Assembly: GCF_001441535.1 (NCBI RefSeq)
Contig: NZ_LMAU01000001.1
Span: 1-64,000, forward strand
Origin: Tsuneonella troitsensis
Lineage (GTDB): Bacteria; Pseudomonadota; Alphaproteobacteria; Sphingomonadales; Sphingomonadaceae
Direction of reading: 5' to 3'
DNA: 64,000 nucleotides
The position numbers and the translations under genes are program-made. Of the stretch, positions 43,932-60,747 are shown piece after piece; the first letter of the stretch is position 1; each line of letters begins with the position of its first letter. A model generated the notes under the pieces. It did no database searches, was not told the DNA's origin, and worked only from the letters and a program-made list of their open reading frames with translations.

Positions 43932-43941
43932 GGATCGTTCG

Positions 43942-45054
43942 ATGAAAACCCGCGCCGCCGTAGCCTTTGCGCCCAAGCAACCGCTCGAAATCGTCGAACT
44001 CGACCTCGAAGGCCCCAGGGCCGGAGAGGTGCTGGTCGAGATCATGGCGACAGGCATCTGCCATACCGACGCCTACACCCTCGATGGCCTGGACAGCGAG
44101 GGCATATTTCCGAGCGTCCTGGGCCATGAAGGCGCGGGGATCGTGCGCGAAGTCGGCGCCGGGGTCACCTCGGTCAAGCCGGGCGATCACGTGATCCCGC
44201 TCTACACGCCGGAATGCCGCCAGTGCAAAAGCTGCCTTTCAGGCAAGACCAACCTGTGCACCGCGATCCGAGCCACGCAGGGGCAGGGCCTGATGCCGGA
44301 CGGCACGTCGCGCTTCTCGTACAAGGGGCAGACGATCCATCACTACATGGGCTGCTCGACGTTCTCGAACTTCACCGTCCTGCCCGAGATCGCGGTGGCC
44401 AAGATTCGCGAGGACGCGCCGTTCCAGTCGAGCTGCTACATCGGCTGCGGCGTGACCACCGGGGTGGGCGCGGTGATAAATACGGCGAAGGTACAGGTCG
44501 GCGACAATGTCGTGGTCTTCGGACTCGGCGGGATCGGCCTCAACGTGATCCAGGGCGCGCGACTGGCCGGGGCGGACAGGATCGTGGGTGTCGACATCAA
44601 TCCGGACCGCGAGGAGTGGGGCCGCCGCTTCGGCATGACCGACTTCCTCAATTCCAAGGGGATGAGCCGCGAGGAGACGGTCGCGAAGATCGTCGAAATG
44701 ACCGACGGGGGGGCCGACTACACCTTCGACGCCACGGGCAATACCGAAGTGATGCGCACCGCGCTGGAAGCCTGCCATCGCGGCTGGGGCACCTCGATCA
44801 TCATCGGTGTCGCCGAAGCGGGGAAGGAGATCGCCACGCGCCCGTTCCAGCTCGTCACCGGTCGCAACTGGCGCGGCACCGCGTTCGGAGGCGCCAAGGG
44901 CCGCACCGACGTTCCCAAGATCGTCGACATGTACATGACCGGCAAGATCGAGATCGATCCCATGATCACGCACGTCATGGGGCTGGAGGAGATCAACACC
45001 GCCTTCGACCTGATGCACGCCGGCAAGAGCATCCGCAGCGTCGTGGTCTATTGA
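43942..45054 (+). CDS. frmA: S-(hydroxymethyl)glutathione dehydrogenase (class III ADH)
   Basis: 370 residues. Oxidises S-hydroxymethylglutathione to S-formylglutathione with NAD. Catalytic zinc Cys in [10 protein letters not shown] and His in GHEGAGIV; structural zinc [15 protein letters not shown]; cofactor [16 protein letters not shown] 43942, 10 bases after the aldehyde dehydrogenase. Followed by a VOC gene, a YbaK-like gene and S-formylglutathione hydrolase. Confidence 0.95.
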   Translation: MKTRAAVAFAPKQPLEIVELDLEGPRAGEVLVEIMATGICHTDAYTLDGLDSEGIFPSVLGHEGAGIVREVGAGVTSVKPGDHVIPLYTPECRQCKSCLSGKTNLCTAIRATQGQGLMPDGTSRFSYKGQTIHHYMGCSTFSNFTVLPEIAVAKIREDAPFQSSCYIGCGVTTGVGAVINTAKVQVGDNVVVFGLGGIGLNVIQGARLAGADRIVGVDINPDREEWGRRFGMTDFLNSKGMSREETVAKIVEMTDGGADYTFDATGNTEVMRTALEACHRGWGTSIIIGVAEAGKEIATRPFQLVTGRNWRGTAFGGAKGRTDVPKIVDMYMTGKIEIDPMITHVMGLEEINTAFDLMHAGKSIRSVVVY

Positions 45055-45113
45055 CGCCTTCGACTGCGCCGATACGGGTAGCAAGTCGCAACGGAAATCA
45101 CGGAGAGAGCCCG

Positions 45114-45488
45114 ATGTACAGCCACATGATGGTCGGATCGAACGACATCGACCGGTCGAAGAAATTCTACGATGCCACGTTCAAGGCGATGGGCGGCCGC
45201 GAAGGCAGCGTCGATCCGAAGGGGCGCCTGGTTTACGTCCACAACGGCGGCGTGTTCCTGGTCACCAAGCCGATCGACGGTAACGGGGCGACCGCCGGTA
45301 ATGGATGCACCGTCGGCTTCGCGATGACGCCCGAGCAGGCCGACGCCTGGCATCAGGCCGGGATCGAGAACGGCGGGACCGCGATCGAGGATCCGCCGGG
45401 CGTTCGCGACGGCGGCGCGGTCAAGATGTACCTCGCCTACCTGCGCGATCCCGACGGCAACAAGCTTTGCGCGCTTCACCGGATGTGA
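45114..45488 (+). CDS. VOC/glyoxalase-family protein
   Basis: 124 residues, one vicinal-oxygen-chelate fold: MMVGSNDIDRSKKFYDATF and YLRDPDGNKLCALHR. Often found between class III ADH and S-formylglutathione hydrolase genes in alphaproteobacteria, so it may help with glutathione adducts. Reaction unknown. Preceded by GGAGAGAG. Confidence 0.85.
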   Translation: MYSHMMVGSNDIDRSKKFYDATFKAMGGREGSVDPKGRLVYVHNGGVFLVTKPIDGNGATAGNGCTVGFAMTPEQADAWHQAGIENGGTAIEDPPGVRDGGAVKMYLAYLRDPDGNKLCALHRM

Positions 45489-46003
45489 CGATAAGCCGGC
45501 GCGGCGAGACTGGCCTCATGGCCGACCTCGCCGCGCTCGGCATATCTTTTGGATCGCACGAGCACGTGGCGGTGTTCACCGTCGCCGAAAGCCAGGCGAT
45601 CGATCGCGACATTCCCGGTGCCCATACCAAGAACCTGTTCCTGAAGGATGCGGCGGGCGACTTCTGGCTCGTCACCGTCCCAGCGGAGGCGCGGGTCGAC
45701 CTCAAGGCATTGCCGGATGCCATCGGGTGCAAGCGGGTAAGCTTCGCCAAGCCCGAGGACATGGTCCGGTTGCTGGGGATCGAACCCGGCTCGGTGACGC
45801 CGCTCGCGATGATCAATGCCGCGCCCGGAAGCGTCGGCGTCGCGCTCGATACCACCCTGGCCGAAGCGCACAGGATCAACGTCCACCCTTTGCGCAACAC
45901 CGGCACGCTCGGCTTGGCGGGCAAGGACGTGGCGAGTCTGCTGAAGCACTGGGGCCACGCGCCGATCATCGCCGCGATCCCGACGAAGGAAACTGCTCCA
46001 TGA
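45485..46003 (+). CDS. YbaK/ProX-type aminoacyl-tRNA deacylase
   Basis: 172 residues. HTKNLFLKDAAGDFWLV and the GSVTPLAMIN motif are typical of ProXp-type proteins that hydrolyse mischarged Ala- or Cys-tRNA(Pro). GTG 45485 overlaps the VOC stop and keeps the conserved RRGETGLMADLAALGI; ATG 45518 is the alternative. Its last codon overlaps the next start (ATGA). Its place in a formaldehyde cluster may be only transcriptional. Confidence 0.85.
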   Translation: MTISRRGETGLMADLAALGISFGSHEHVAVFTVAESQAIDRDIPGAHTKNLFLKDAAGDFWLVTVPAEARVDLKALPDAIGCKRVSFAKPEDMVRLLGIEPGSVTPLAMINAAPGSVGVALDTTLAEAHRINVHPLRNTGTLGLAGKDVASLLKHWGHAPIIAAIPTKETAP

Positions 46004-46845
46004 CAATCGAAACCGTCAGCGAGATCCGCAGTTATGACGGCGTCCAGGGGGTCTACCGCCATCCCTCGACCGCCACGGGCACCGACATGCAGTTCTCGGT
46101 CTTCGTGCCCGACCATGCGCCCGGCACCAAGCTGCCGGTGCTGTGGTTTCTTTCCGGCCTGACCTGCACCCACGCCAACGTGACCGAGAAGGGCGAATAT
46201 CGCGCCGCTTGCGCCGAGCACGGCATCGTCTTCGTCGCGCCGGATACAAGTCCCCGCGGCGAGGGCGTGCCGGATGCCGAGGGTTACGACTTCGGGCAAG
46301 GTGCGGGCTTCTACGTCGACGCGACTTGCAGCCCCTGGGACGAGCATTTCCGGATGCGCAGTTACATCGAAGACGAGCTTCCGGCGCTGGTCGCCGCGCA
46401 TTTCCCGATCGACGTCGATCAACAGGGCATCACGGGGCATTCGATGGGCGGGCATGGCGCATTGACGATCAGCCTGCGCAATCCGGGGCGGTTCGCCTCG
46501 ACCAGCGCATTCGCCCCGATCACCAGCCCGCTGAATTGTCCGTGGGGCGAAAAGGCGCTTGGCGGATACCTCGGGCCCGATCGCGCGGCCTGGCCCCCGT
46601 ACGATGCGTGCGCCTTGATCGCCGACGGCGCGCGGTTGCCTGCGCTTCTGGTCGACCAGGGGACCGCCGACCCGTTCCTCGACGAGCAGTTGAAACCCCA
46701 CTTGCTGGAAAAGGCGTGCCGCGAAGCCGGGATCGATGCGACGATCCGGATGCAAGAAGGCTACGACCACTCGTACTACTTCATTTCGACGTTCATGGCC
46801 GACCACATCGGCTGGCACGCAGAAATCCTCGGCCGAAAACGCTGA
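46000..46845 (+). CDS. fghA: S-formylglutathione hydrolase
   Basis: 281 residues, alpha/beta hydrolase (esterase D). Releases formate and glutathione, completing formaldehyde oxidation. Nucleophile in GHSMGGHGAL, oxyanion region LSGLTCTHANVTEKG, Asp in DQGTADPFLDEQL, His in GYDHSYYFI. Last gene of the cluster; a strong terminator follows. Confidence 0.95.
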   Translation: MTIETVSEIRSYDGVQGVYRHPSTATGTDMQFSVFVPDHAPGTKLPVLWFLSGLTCTHANVTEKGEYRAACAEHGIVFVAPDTSPRGEGVPDAEGYDFGQGAGFYVDATCSPWDEHFRMRSYIEDELPALVAAHFPIDVDQQGITGHSMGGHGALTISLRNPGRFASTSAFAPITSPLNCPWGEKALGGYLGPDRAAWPPYDACALIADGARLPALLVDQGTADPFLDEQLKPHLLEKACREAGIDATIRMQEGYDHSYYFISTFMADHIGWHAEILGRKR

Positions 46846-46867
46846 ATTCATCGCATCCGGAATAGAG

Positions 46868-46897
46868 AAAACCCGCCGGATCGCTCCGGCGGGTTTT
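46868..46897. terminator. Bidirectional intrinsic terminator between fghA and rpoC
   Basis: AAAACCCGCCGGA paired with TCCGGCGGGTTTT, perfect 13-bp arms, 4-base loop, T run on both strands. It lies 23 bases after fghA and 23 before the rpoC stop. Confidence 0.92.
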
Positions 46898-46919
46898 CCT
46901 TTTGTCGCTCGTGAGCGGC

Positions 46920-51245
<4,326 letters not shown>

Positions 51246-51318
51246 GGCTTTAGTCCCTTACGGGTGAATTTCTCTGGGCGGAGTGGGAGGGGACCACGCA
51301 GGCGTGGCCCCCGCCGAT

Positions 51319-55497
<4,179 letters not shown>

Positions 55498-55716
55498 AGG
55501 AGGGATATCGCCTCTTCATCTTCGCCGCGGAGAGCGGCGGTGCCTTGAATCTCGTGCGCGAGCGAGAACCGTGACGCGAAAAGCCCGCAGCACAAACGCA
55601 CCCCTTCCGGAGGCCGGCTGCAGGACTGTGCATCGCGATTATGGAAACGCCGCTTCCATTCCTTGGTCCGTCGCCGCGCAACGACAGACCTTGCCCGAAG
55701 CGAGCGGTCGGGGGCG

Positions 55717-55745
55717 CATATAGGCAGGCGACCCAGACGAGTCAA
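55717..55745 (-). promoter_or_regulatory. Promoter of rpoBC
   Basis: TTGACT (55745-55740), 17-base spacer, TATATG (55722-55717). This gives a 5' leader of about 210 bases before rpoB, which has room for regulation; no conserved structure recognised. The 414-base gap 55498-55911 also holds an AT-rich operator-like tract toward its right side. Confidence 0.7.
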
Positions 55746-55825
55746 ACGAGTCCAAGGCGATTCGCGGGCCTGTTCGACCCTGTCACCCCACGCTCGGCCC
55801 AAAATTTTCGTTTCTCGATCAATCA

Positions 55826-55886
55826 ATTATCGTTTTTCGATATTTATCGATTGACGATAATTTTTAGCGTGTTTATCGATTATCGA
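55826..55886. repeat. AT-rich tract of TTATCG/CGATAA motifs
   Basis: In a GC-rich background, about 60 bases hold ATTATCG at 55826, the perfect inverted repeat TTATCG-ATTGA-CGATAA at 55844-55860, and TTATCGATTATCGA at 55873-55886. It lies just upstream of the small 41-residue gene and the DUF2975-XRE pair and looks like a multi-site operator for the XRE protein. Confidence 0.6.
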
Positions 55887-55911
55887 CATCAACCGTATTG
55901 GAGTTCAACAA

Positions 55912-56037
55912 ATGACGCGCTATTCGAACTACATCCTCGCCATCGCCGCCTCGCTCCTCCTAACTCTGGTGACGTTTCAGCAGGCAGTGTCCGTACCTGG
56001 TGCGCCGGCACCGGTCGGCACAGTCCAACTCGCCTGA
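55912..56037 (+). CDS. 41-aa small membrane or secreted protein
   Basis: ATG 55912 with TGGAG nine bases upstream. MTRYSNYILAIAASLLLTL begins one hydrophobic helix or signal, followed by QQAVSVPGAPAPVGTVQLA. Its clear ribosome site, hydrophobic profile and position directly after the AT-rich operator support a real gene. No family or function known; 38 bases upstream of the DUF2975 gene. Confidence 0.6.
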   Translation: MTRYSNYILAIAASLLLTLVTFQQAVSVPGAPAPVGTVQLA

Positions 56038-56075
56038 TCGCATCGCGAAGCCGACCGGCCAAAGGGGACTTTCTC

Positions 56076-56618
56076 GTGCAGACCATCATTAGGGATCCGC
56101 TGCTTACTGCAGCGCGGCTCATCATCACGTTTTTCATCGGCGTCTTTGCCTTCGTGATCGCGGCGATCGCGATCGGCATACCGGTGATGCTGCTCAACCA
56201 GGAGCGGATCCTGGCTGCGGTTTCCGCAGAAGGGGTCGAAGTAGGGACCGAACTGTTCGGCGCGCTTGGCCTCATGTTTGTCGGACTAGCCGCCTTTCTG
56301 GCGCTAATGATCTGGTTCCTGGTCCTGCTGCGGCGGATCGTGAACACGGTCGGAGAAGGCGACCCCTTCGTACCCGAGAATGCCGATCGGCTTTCGCGCA
56401 TGGGATGGATCGCAGTCGGCACGCAGTTGCTGGCGATACCTATGGGGGCGATGGTCCTCTGGCTGGCAGAGGTTTTCAAGGAAGCCGACGACATCCACGT
56501 CGATGCCGACATGGGAATCGATGGCGGCGCGATCGTCCTTATCCTCGTATTGTTCATCCTGGCGCGCGTGTTCCGTCGCGGTGCCGCGATGCGCGAAGAC
56601 CTTGAAGGAACGGTGTGA
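56076..56618 (+). CDS. DUF2975 membrane protein
   Basis: 180 residues with four membrane helices (about 11-38, 59-85, 112-132, 148-165). DUF2975 proteins are nearly always coupled to a small XRE-type regulator, as here. GTG 56076 has AGGGGA at 7 bases and fits the family start. The contact region RRIVNTVGEGDPFVPENADRL is the family's best conserved segment. Function unknown; membrane sensing with the XRE partner is inferred. Confidence 0.82.
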   Translation: MQTIIRDPLLTAARLIITFFIGVFAFVIAAIAIGIPVMLLNQERILAAVSAEGVEVGTELFGALGLMFVGLAAFLALMIWFLVLLRRIVNTVGEGDPFVPENADRLSRMGWIAVGTQLLAIPMGAMVLWLAEVFKEADDIHVDADMGIDGGAIVLILVLFILARVFRRGAAMREDLEGTV

Positions 56619-56854
56619 TGCCAGCCGAAGAAGGAACCAGCATCGTGGTTACACTCGACGACCTGCTCTACGCCCGGCGGATGACACTCACCGAATTGGC
56701 GGAACGTGTCGGCCTCACTCTCGCCAACTTGTCCATTCTCAAGACCGGCAAGGCCAAGGCGATCCGGTTTTCCACCCTCGAGGCGATCTGCCGCGAACTG
56801 GAATGCCAACCCGGTGACCTGCTTGGGTACCGCCCGACAAGCTCCGCCGAGTGA
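56618..56854 (+). CDS. XRE/Cro-type small regulator
   Basis: 78 residues, single helix-turn-helix: VTLDDLLYARRMTLTELAERVGLTLANLSILKTGKAKAI (written only to show the helix pair), then FSTLEAICRELECQPGDLLGY, typical of YozG-like proteins. ATG overlaps the DUF2975 stop (TGATG). It probably represses its own group through the TTATCG sites upstream. Confidence 0.85.
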   Translation: MPAEEGTSIVVTLDDLLYARRMTLTELAERVGLTLANLSILKTGKAKAIRFSTLEAICRELECQPGDLLGYRPTSSAE

Positions 56855-56911
56855 CCGTCTCTCTCCGGGGATTGTGATACCCGTCCCCACCCCTGGTCCC
56901 CCGGACAGACA

Positions 56912-56946
56912 CCCGCCGGGCCCGCAGCAAGCGCGGGTCCGGCGGG
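56912..56946 (+). terminator. Stem-loop after XRE gene
   Basis: A 14-bp stem (one G-T pair) with a 7-base loop, starting 57 bases after the stop; no T run. The rest of the gap to 56997 shows only the ribosome site of the next gene. Confidence 0.45.
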
Positions 56947-56997
56947 AACCTTGTCAGATTGTGGCGATTGTATGGCGCAGATATCAGGAGAATTCCT

Positions 56998-57327
56998 ATG
57001 AAGAAACTCGCACTTTTCGCCGCCCTTCCGTTCGTTCTCGGCCTCGCAGCCTGTGGTGACAGCACCCCCGAAGTTGCCGAAGGCGACATGACCGCCGCCG
57101 AAGCCACCGACGACGCCATGGCGACCGACACCAGTGCCGTCGGCCCGACCGATACGTCCCCCGCCGGCTCGGCCATGACCGACGCCCAGGAGGCCGAGAT
57201 CGCCGACGAAACTGCCGAAAACCTCGAAGAGCGTGCCGATCGGGTCGAGGACGTGAACGAGGCCGAAGCCGACCGTCTCGAGGCCGAGGCGAAGCGCCTT
57301 CAGGAAGAACGCGACGCCAAGCGCTAA
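56998..57327 (+). CDS. Small acidic lipoprotein
   Basis: 109 residues. Lipobox LGLAAC, Cys19 lipidated; mature protein Ala/Asp/Thr-rich and then a charged helix (EERADRVEDVNEAEADRLEAEAKRLQ in pieces) that may form a coiled coil. No family recognised. ATG 56998 follows CAGGAGAATT. It lies directly upstream of the rplJ leader. Confidence 0.75.
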   Translation: MKKLALFAALPFVLGLAACGDSTPEVAEGDMTAAEATDDAMATDTSAVGPTDTSPAGSAMTDAQEAEIADETAENLEERADRVEDVNEAEADRLEAEAKRLQEERDAKR

Positions 57328-57349
57328 GCGATCGCCAAACGGCGCGCAG

Positions 57350-57377
57350 TTGACTTCGCGCCGCTTTAGTCTAGAGG
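57350..57377 (+). promoter_or_regulatory. Possible rplJL promoter
   Basis: TTGACT at 57350-57355 followed, 16 bases on, by TAGAGG (57372-57377). The -10 is weak, and overlaps the terminator of the upstream gene. Proposed because no better promoter is seen before the rplJ leader. Confidence 0.35.
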
Positions 57378-57403
57378 CCCGCCCCGTCCGGCGGGCCTCT
57401 TTG
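57373..57403 (+). terminator. Intrinsic terminator after lipoprotein gene
   Basis: AGAGGCCCGCC paired with GGCGGGCCTCT, perfect 11-bp arms, 6-base loop, then TTGC. Some 45 bases after the lipoprotein stop. Confidence 0.7.
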
Positions 57404-57420
57404 CATCTGCAAGAGGCGTG

Positions 57421-57486
57421 CAGGGCGTCCGTCCGAGACAGTTGGTGGCCGGGAATCGCCCGGCCTTAATCTCCAGCCTAGACGGG
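57421..57486 (+). promoter_or_regulatory. Ribosomal protein L10 leader (autoregulatory)
   Basis: Core elements of L10 leaders: CCGAGACAG, GGTGG, the hairpin GGCCGGG-AATCG-CCCGGCC (57447-57465), TTAATC, CCAGCC and GACGG. The L10-(L12) complex binds such leaders to repress rplJL translation. The leader region runs on to the rplJ start at 57644; in 57487-57643 no further gene is seen. Confidence 0.6.
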
Positions 57487-57643
57487 GAAACGAGATTTTT
57501 CGCGATCACACTTATGGGTGGTCGCCTGCACGGTGTTCGCACCGCTCCTTCCCCATCGGTGGACTCGCCCATTCGTGCTTCGGCGCGGGTGGCAACGTGA
57601 GCCGGTCGCGGGTCCGCCCGCGGCCATAATGAAGGAGCAAGGC

Positions 57644-58159
57644 ATGGATCGTTCGCAGAAAGCCGACGCGGTCGCCGAGCTGAGCGAAGTCTTCAACGAG
57701 GTCGCTGTGGTGGTCGTCACCCGCAACCTCGGCATGTCGGTGGCCCAGTCCACCGCCCTGCGTACGAAGATGCGCGACGCCGGTGCGACCTACAAGGTAG
57801 CGAAGAACCGTCTGGCCAAGCTGGCACTCAACGATACCCCCTATACGGGCCTGGACGAGTTTCTGTCCGGACCCACGGGCCTCGCCTGGTCGACCGACCC
57901 GGTGGCGGCGGCGAAAGCCGCGGTGGATTTCGCCAAGACGAACGACAAGCTCGAGATCGTCGGCGGATCGATGGGGAGCCAGGTGCTCGACGCGGAAGGT
58001 GTCAAGGCGCTCGCCTCGATGCCCAGCCTCGACGAGCTGCGTGCCAAGCTGATCGGCCTCGTCAACGCGCCGGCGACCAAGGTCGTCCAGCTCGTCAACG
58101 CGCCCGCCAGCAAGCTTGCCCGTGTCTTTGGCGCCTATGCCGCCAAGGACGCTGCGTAA
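57644..58159 (+). CDS. rplJ: 50S ribosomal protein L10
   Basis: 171 residues. MDRSQKADAVAELSEVFNEV, YKVAKNRLAKLAL and LKGPTGLAW-like SGPTGLAWS identify L10, base of the ribosomal stalk that binds L7/L12 dimers through its C-terminal helix. ATG 57644 has AAGGAG at 6 bases; an in-frame ATG at 57629 precedes that site and is rejected. Followed by rplL. Confidence 0.97.
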   Translation: MDRSQKADAVAELSEVFNEVAVVVVTRNLGMSVAQSTALRTKMRDAGATYKVAKNRLAKLALNDTPYTGLDEFLSGPTGLAWSTDPVAAAKAAVDFAKTNDKLEIVGGSMGSQVLDAEGVKALASMPSLDELRAKLIGLVNAPATKVVQLVNAPASKLARVFGAYAAKDAA

Positions 58160-58237
58160 GCGGTTTTTCCCGGAAGCAACAATTCTCGGGCCACGGCAAT
58201 CCAGCCACTGGCCCGGCCCTAATTTGGAGTGAACATC

Positions 58238-58615
58238 ATGGCCGATATCGCCAAGCTTGTTGAAGAACTGTCGAAGCTGACCGTCCTCGAGGCGGCTGAC
58301 CTTGCCAAGGCCCTGGAAGAAGCATGGGGCGTTTCCGCCGCTGCTGCCGTGGCCGTGGCTGCTGCCCCCGCCGGTGGCGACGCCGGTCCGGCTGCCGAAG
58401 AGCAGACCGAATTCGACGTCATCCTGACCGGAGACGGCGGCAAGAAGATTCAGGTGATCAAGGAAGTCCGCGCCATCACCGGCCTCGGTCTGACCGAAGC
58501 CAAGGCGCTGGTCGAAGCCGCGCCGAAGGCCGTCAAGGAAGGCGTCAACAAGGCGGAAGCCGAAGACATCAAGAAGAAGATCGAGGAAGCCGGCGGCACC
58601 GTCGAGCTCAAGTAA
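58238..58615 (+). CDS. rplL: 50S ribosomal protein L7/L12
   Basis: 125 residues. N-terminal dimerisation helix pair ([24 protein letters not shown] in part), Ala/Gly-rich hinge, and C-terminal domain [37 protein letters not shown]. Stalk protein that recruits translation factors. Normally followed by rpoBC; here a terminator and a PAP2 gene follow. Confidence 0.98.
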   Translation: MADIAKLVEELSKLTVLEAADLAKALEEAWGVSAAAAVAVAAAPAGGDAGPAAEEQTEFDVILTGDGGKKIQVIKEVRAITGLGLTEAKALVEAAPKAVKEGVNKAEAEDIKKKIEEAGGTVELK

Positions 58616-58660
58616 GCCTTTCGCTTACTTACCTCGTCTCTTTCTTCGAGACGTTCGAGA

Positions 58661-58690
58661 GGGCGGCCTGCACCAGCGGGCCGCCCTTTT
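58661..58690. terminator. Intrinsic terminator after rplL
   Basis: GGGCGGCC / GGCCGCCC, 8-bp arms, 10-base loop, then TTTT. About 46 bases after rplL and ending beside the convergent PAP2 stop. Confidence 0.8.
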
Positions 58691-58695
58691 CGCGT

Positions 58696-59292
58696 TCAGG
58701 CGCGCCGCGCGACCAGCCGTGCGGCTTGTCGCCACGCCGCGTTGACGAGCCCGGCTGCGACCGCGCCGATGGCGGCGCCTGCGGCCACATCGGACGGGTA
58801 GTGCGCACAGCCTGGTATCCGCGCGAGTGAGACGCCCGCTGCTGCTGCATTCGCAGCGGCAGCGTGCTGCGGATAGACCGCCGCTGCGGCCCGCGCGACG
58901 GCGACCGCACCCGCGCTGTGTCCCGATGGAAAGCTCGACGCCTCCTTGCGGGTGTCCCGCCCCTTGCGCGGCTTGTGTTCCTTGCCCGCGGCGCTGCGCG
59001 GCCGCGCGCGGATCACGCGTCGCTTGACGAAATCCTTCATCAGCGTGGCGACTTCGTGCGCTATTAGCATGCGGACCCCGGCCCCGATCATGCGCGGATC
59101 GCACCGAACCAGACCAAAAACGACGGTTCCCCCGGCCAAGACCCGCAACTGCGCCTGATCGCCGATCTGGCTGAGCCGGCCGATCGCCTCGACGGGCTTC
59201 GTCTCGCGATACGGTAGCAGCGCCTTGCGGACTTTCTTGTCGATCTCGAACACCGGCTCGGCAGGTTTCGCGGCGCGTTTCTTTTTGCTCAT
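58696..59292 (-). CDS. PAP2-family phosphatase
   Basis: 198 residues. Three phosphatase motifs: KDFVKRRVIRARPR, SSFPSGHSAG and ARIPGCAHYPSDV with the catalytic His residues. Membrane segments are short and Ala-rich. Likely lipid phosphate or undecaprenyl-diphosphate phosphatase; substrate unknown. Start ATG 59292; basic N-terminus MSKKKRAAKP. Confidence 0.85.
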   Translation of the reverse strand: MSKKKRAAKPAEPVFEIDKKVRKALLPYRETKPVEAIGRLSQIGDQAQLRVLAGGTVVFGLVRCDPRMIGAGVRMLIAHEVATLMKDFVKRRVIRARPRSAAGKEHKPRKGRDTRKEASSFPSGHSAGAVAVARAAAAVYPQHAAAANAAAAGVSLARIPGCAHYPSDVAAGAAIGAVAAGLVNAAWRQAARLVARRA

Positions 59293-59358
59293 GGCATGAC
59301 AACCGCCGCCGCCGAGTTCGGTGCCGACCTTTCGAGGGATTTCCGACCTACTGTCCTG

Positions 59359-60702
59359 TCACTCGGAAACGGCAGGGCTCTCCGTCTCGGGCGTCCGGCG
59401 GAATCTTGTCGGCCAGTTTGCATGGTATTTCTGACTGAGCCGGTCGAACGCCGCGGTCACCGTCACGCCGTGCATCACGATCGAGGCAGCGATGATGAGG
59501 CCTAGCGTGCCCCACAGGCTATACTCGTAATCGAAGGTGCCGTGATTGAACCCGTAGCTGAGATAATAGACCGAGCCCAATCCGCGGATGCCGAAGAACG
59601 CGATCACGCCACGCTCGTATGCGGGGCGCTTGAAACCGATCAGGCTGATCCAGCCTGCGAGCGGCCGGATCACCAGAAGCATCGCGGCAGCGAAAGCCGC
59701 TTCCTCCCACCCCACATTCGCCAGCAAGCCGCCGGCGATCATCCCGCCGAACATCAGCAGCATGAACATCGCCAGCAGACGTTCGGCCTCATCGGCGAAA
59801 TCGTGGAGGCGCTTGTTGAAGTCATGGCCCTCGGCCGCACGGCGGATCATGACCCCCGCGACGAACACGGCAAGGAAGCCATAACCGTGCGCGAATTCGG
59901 TGGCCGTGTAGGCGACCAGCGTAACTCCCAAGGCGACAAAGCCATCACCCGTCCGCGACAACCGGGTCGTCGCGGGTAACCGGTACGTCATCCAGCCGAT
60001 CAGCCAGCCGATGCCCGCGCCCATCGCGAGACCGGCGGACAGCTTCCACAGCACGTCCTTAATCAGCCAATCGGTAGCCACCGACTGCGTGAGAGCGCCG
60101 GCGGCAGCAATGGCGATCGCCAGATGGATGAAGGGAAAGGCCAACGCATCGTTGAGCCCCGCTTCGCTGGTCAGCGCGAATTTCGCCTCGGCCTCGCGCT
60201 CGTCTTCGTCATGCTCGATTTGGACGTCCCCGGCCAGCACCGGATCGGTCGGTGCGAGCGCCCCGCCGAGCAGCAACGCAGTGGCAAGGCTCAACCCAAG
60301 CAGCCAGTGGCCCAGCCCCATAACCATCAGGATCGTGAGCGGCATGGCGATACCCAGCAATCGCCATGTCGCGTTCCAGCCCTTCCAGCTCACCTTCCGA
60401 CCCATCTTCAGGCCGGCCCCCATCAGCGAAACGATGACGATCAACTCAGCCGATCGCTCGACCAGTGCAGGAGCCTTGTCGGGATGCGGTGCCCAGCCCG
60501 AAAGCGGAGTGAATGTGAAGATCGCAATGCCGATGAGGACGCAGACCATCGGCAGCGACAACGCCATGCGGTGCAAAGCGATGGGTAGCCATGCGACAAG
60601 GAGGATCAGCGCTCCGAGCGCAAACAGTATCTCGAAATAGTAAGCGCCGATCGTCGGAGCCTGTGCTGCGATCGTCGCGGCCTCTGACAGCACCGTAAGC
60701 AC
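59359..60702 (-). CDS. Cation/proton antiporter, CPA1/NhaP type
   Basis: 447 residues with about twelve membrane helices. APTDPVLAGDVQ holds the TDP signature of NhaP-type exchangers; LTSEAGLNDALAFPF holds the ND pair. GIRGLGSVYYLSY is the conserved late motif. It exchanges Na+ or K+ for H+ at the inner membrane. 45 bases downstream of a Kef-type antiporter gene, probably one transcript. Confidence 0.9.
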   Translation of the reverse strand: MLTVLSEAATIAAQAPTIGAYYFEILFALGALILLVAWLPIALHRMALSLPMVCVLIGIAIFTFTPLSGWAPHPDKAPALVERSAELIVIVSLMGAGLKMGRKVSWKGWNATWRLLGIAMPLTILMVMGLGHWLLGLSLATALLLGGALAPTDPVLAGDVQIEHDEDEREAEAKFALTSEAGLNDALAFPFIHLAIAIAAAGALTQSVATDWLIKDVLWKLSAGLAMGAGIGWLIGWMTYRLPATTRLSRTGDGFVALGVTLVAYTATEFAHGYGFLAVFVAGVMIRRAAEGHDFNKRLHDFADEAERLLAMFMLLMFGGMIAGGLLANVGWEEAAFAAAMLLVIRPLAGWISLIGFKRPAYERGVIAFFGIRGLGSVYYLSYGFNHGTFDYEYSLWGTLGLIIAASIVMHGVTVTAAFDRLSQKYHANWPTRFRRTPETESPAVSE

Positions 60703-60747
60703 GCATGTTCCTCCTCAGGGCGGGGAGGCCCTAGACGCACCAGACGA

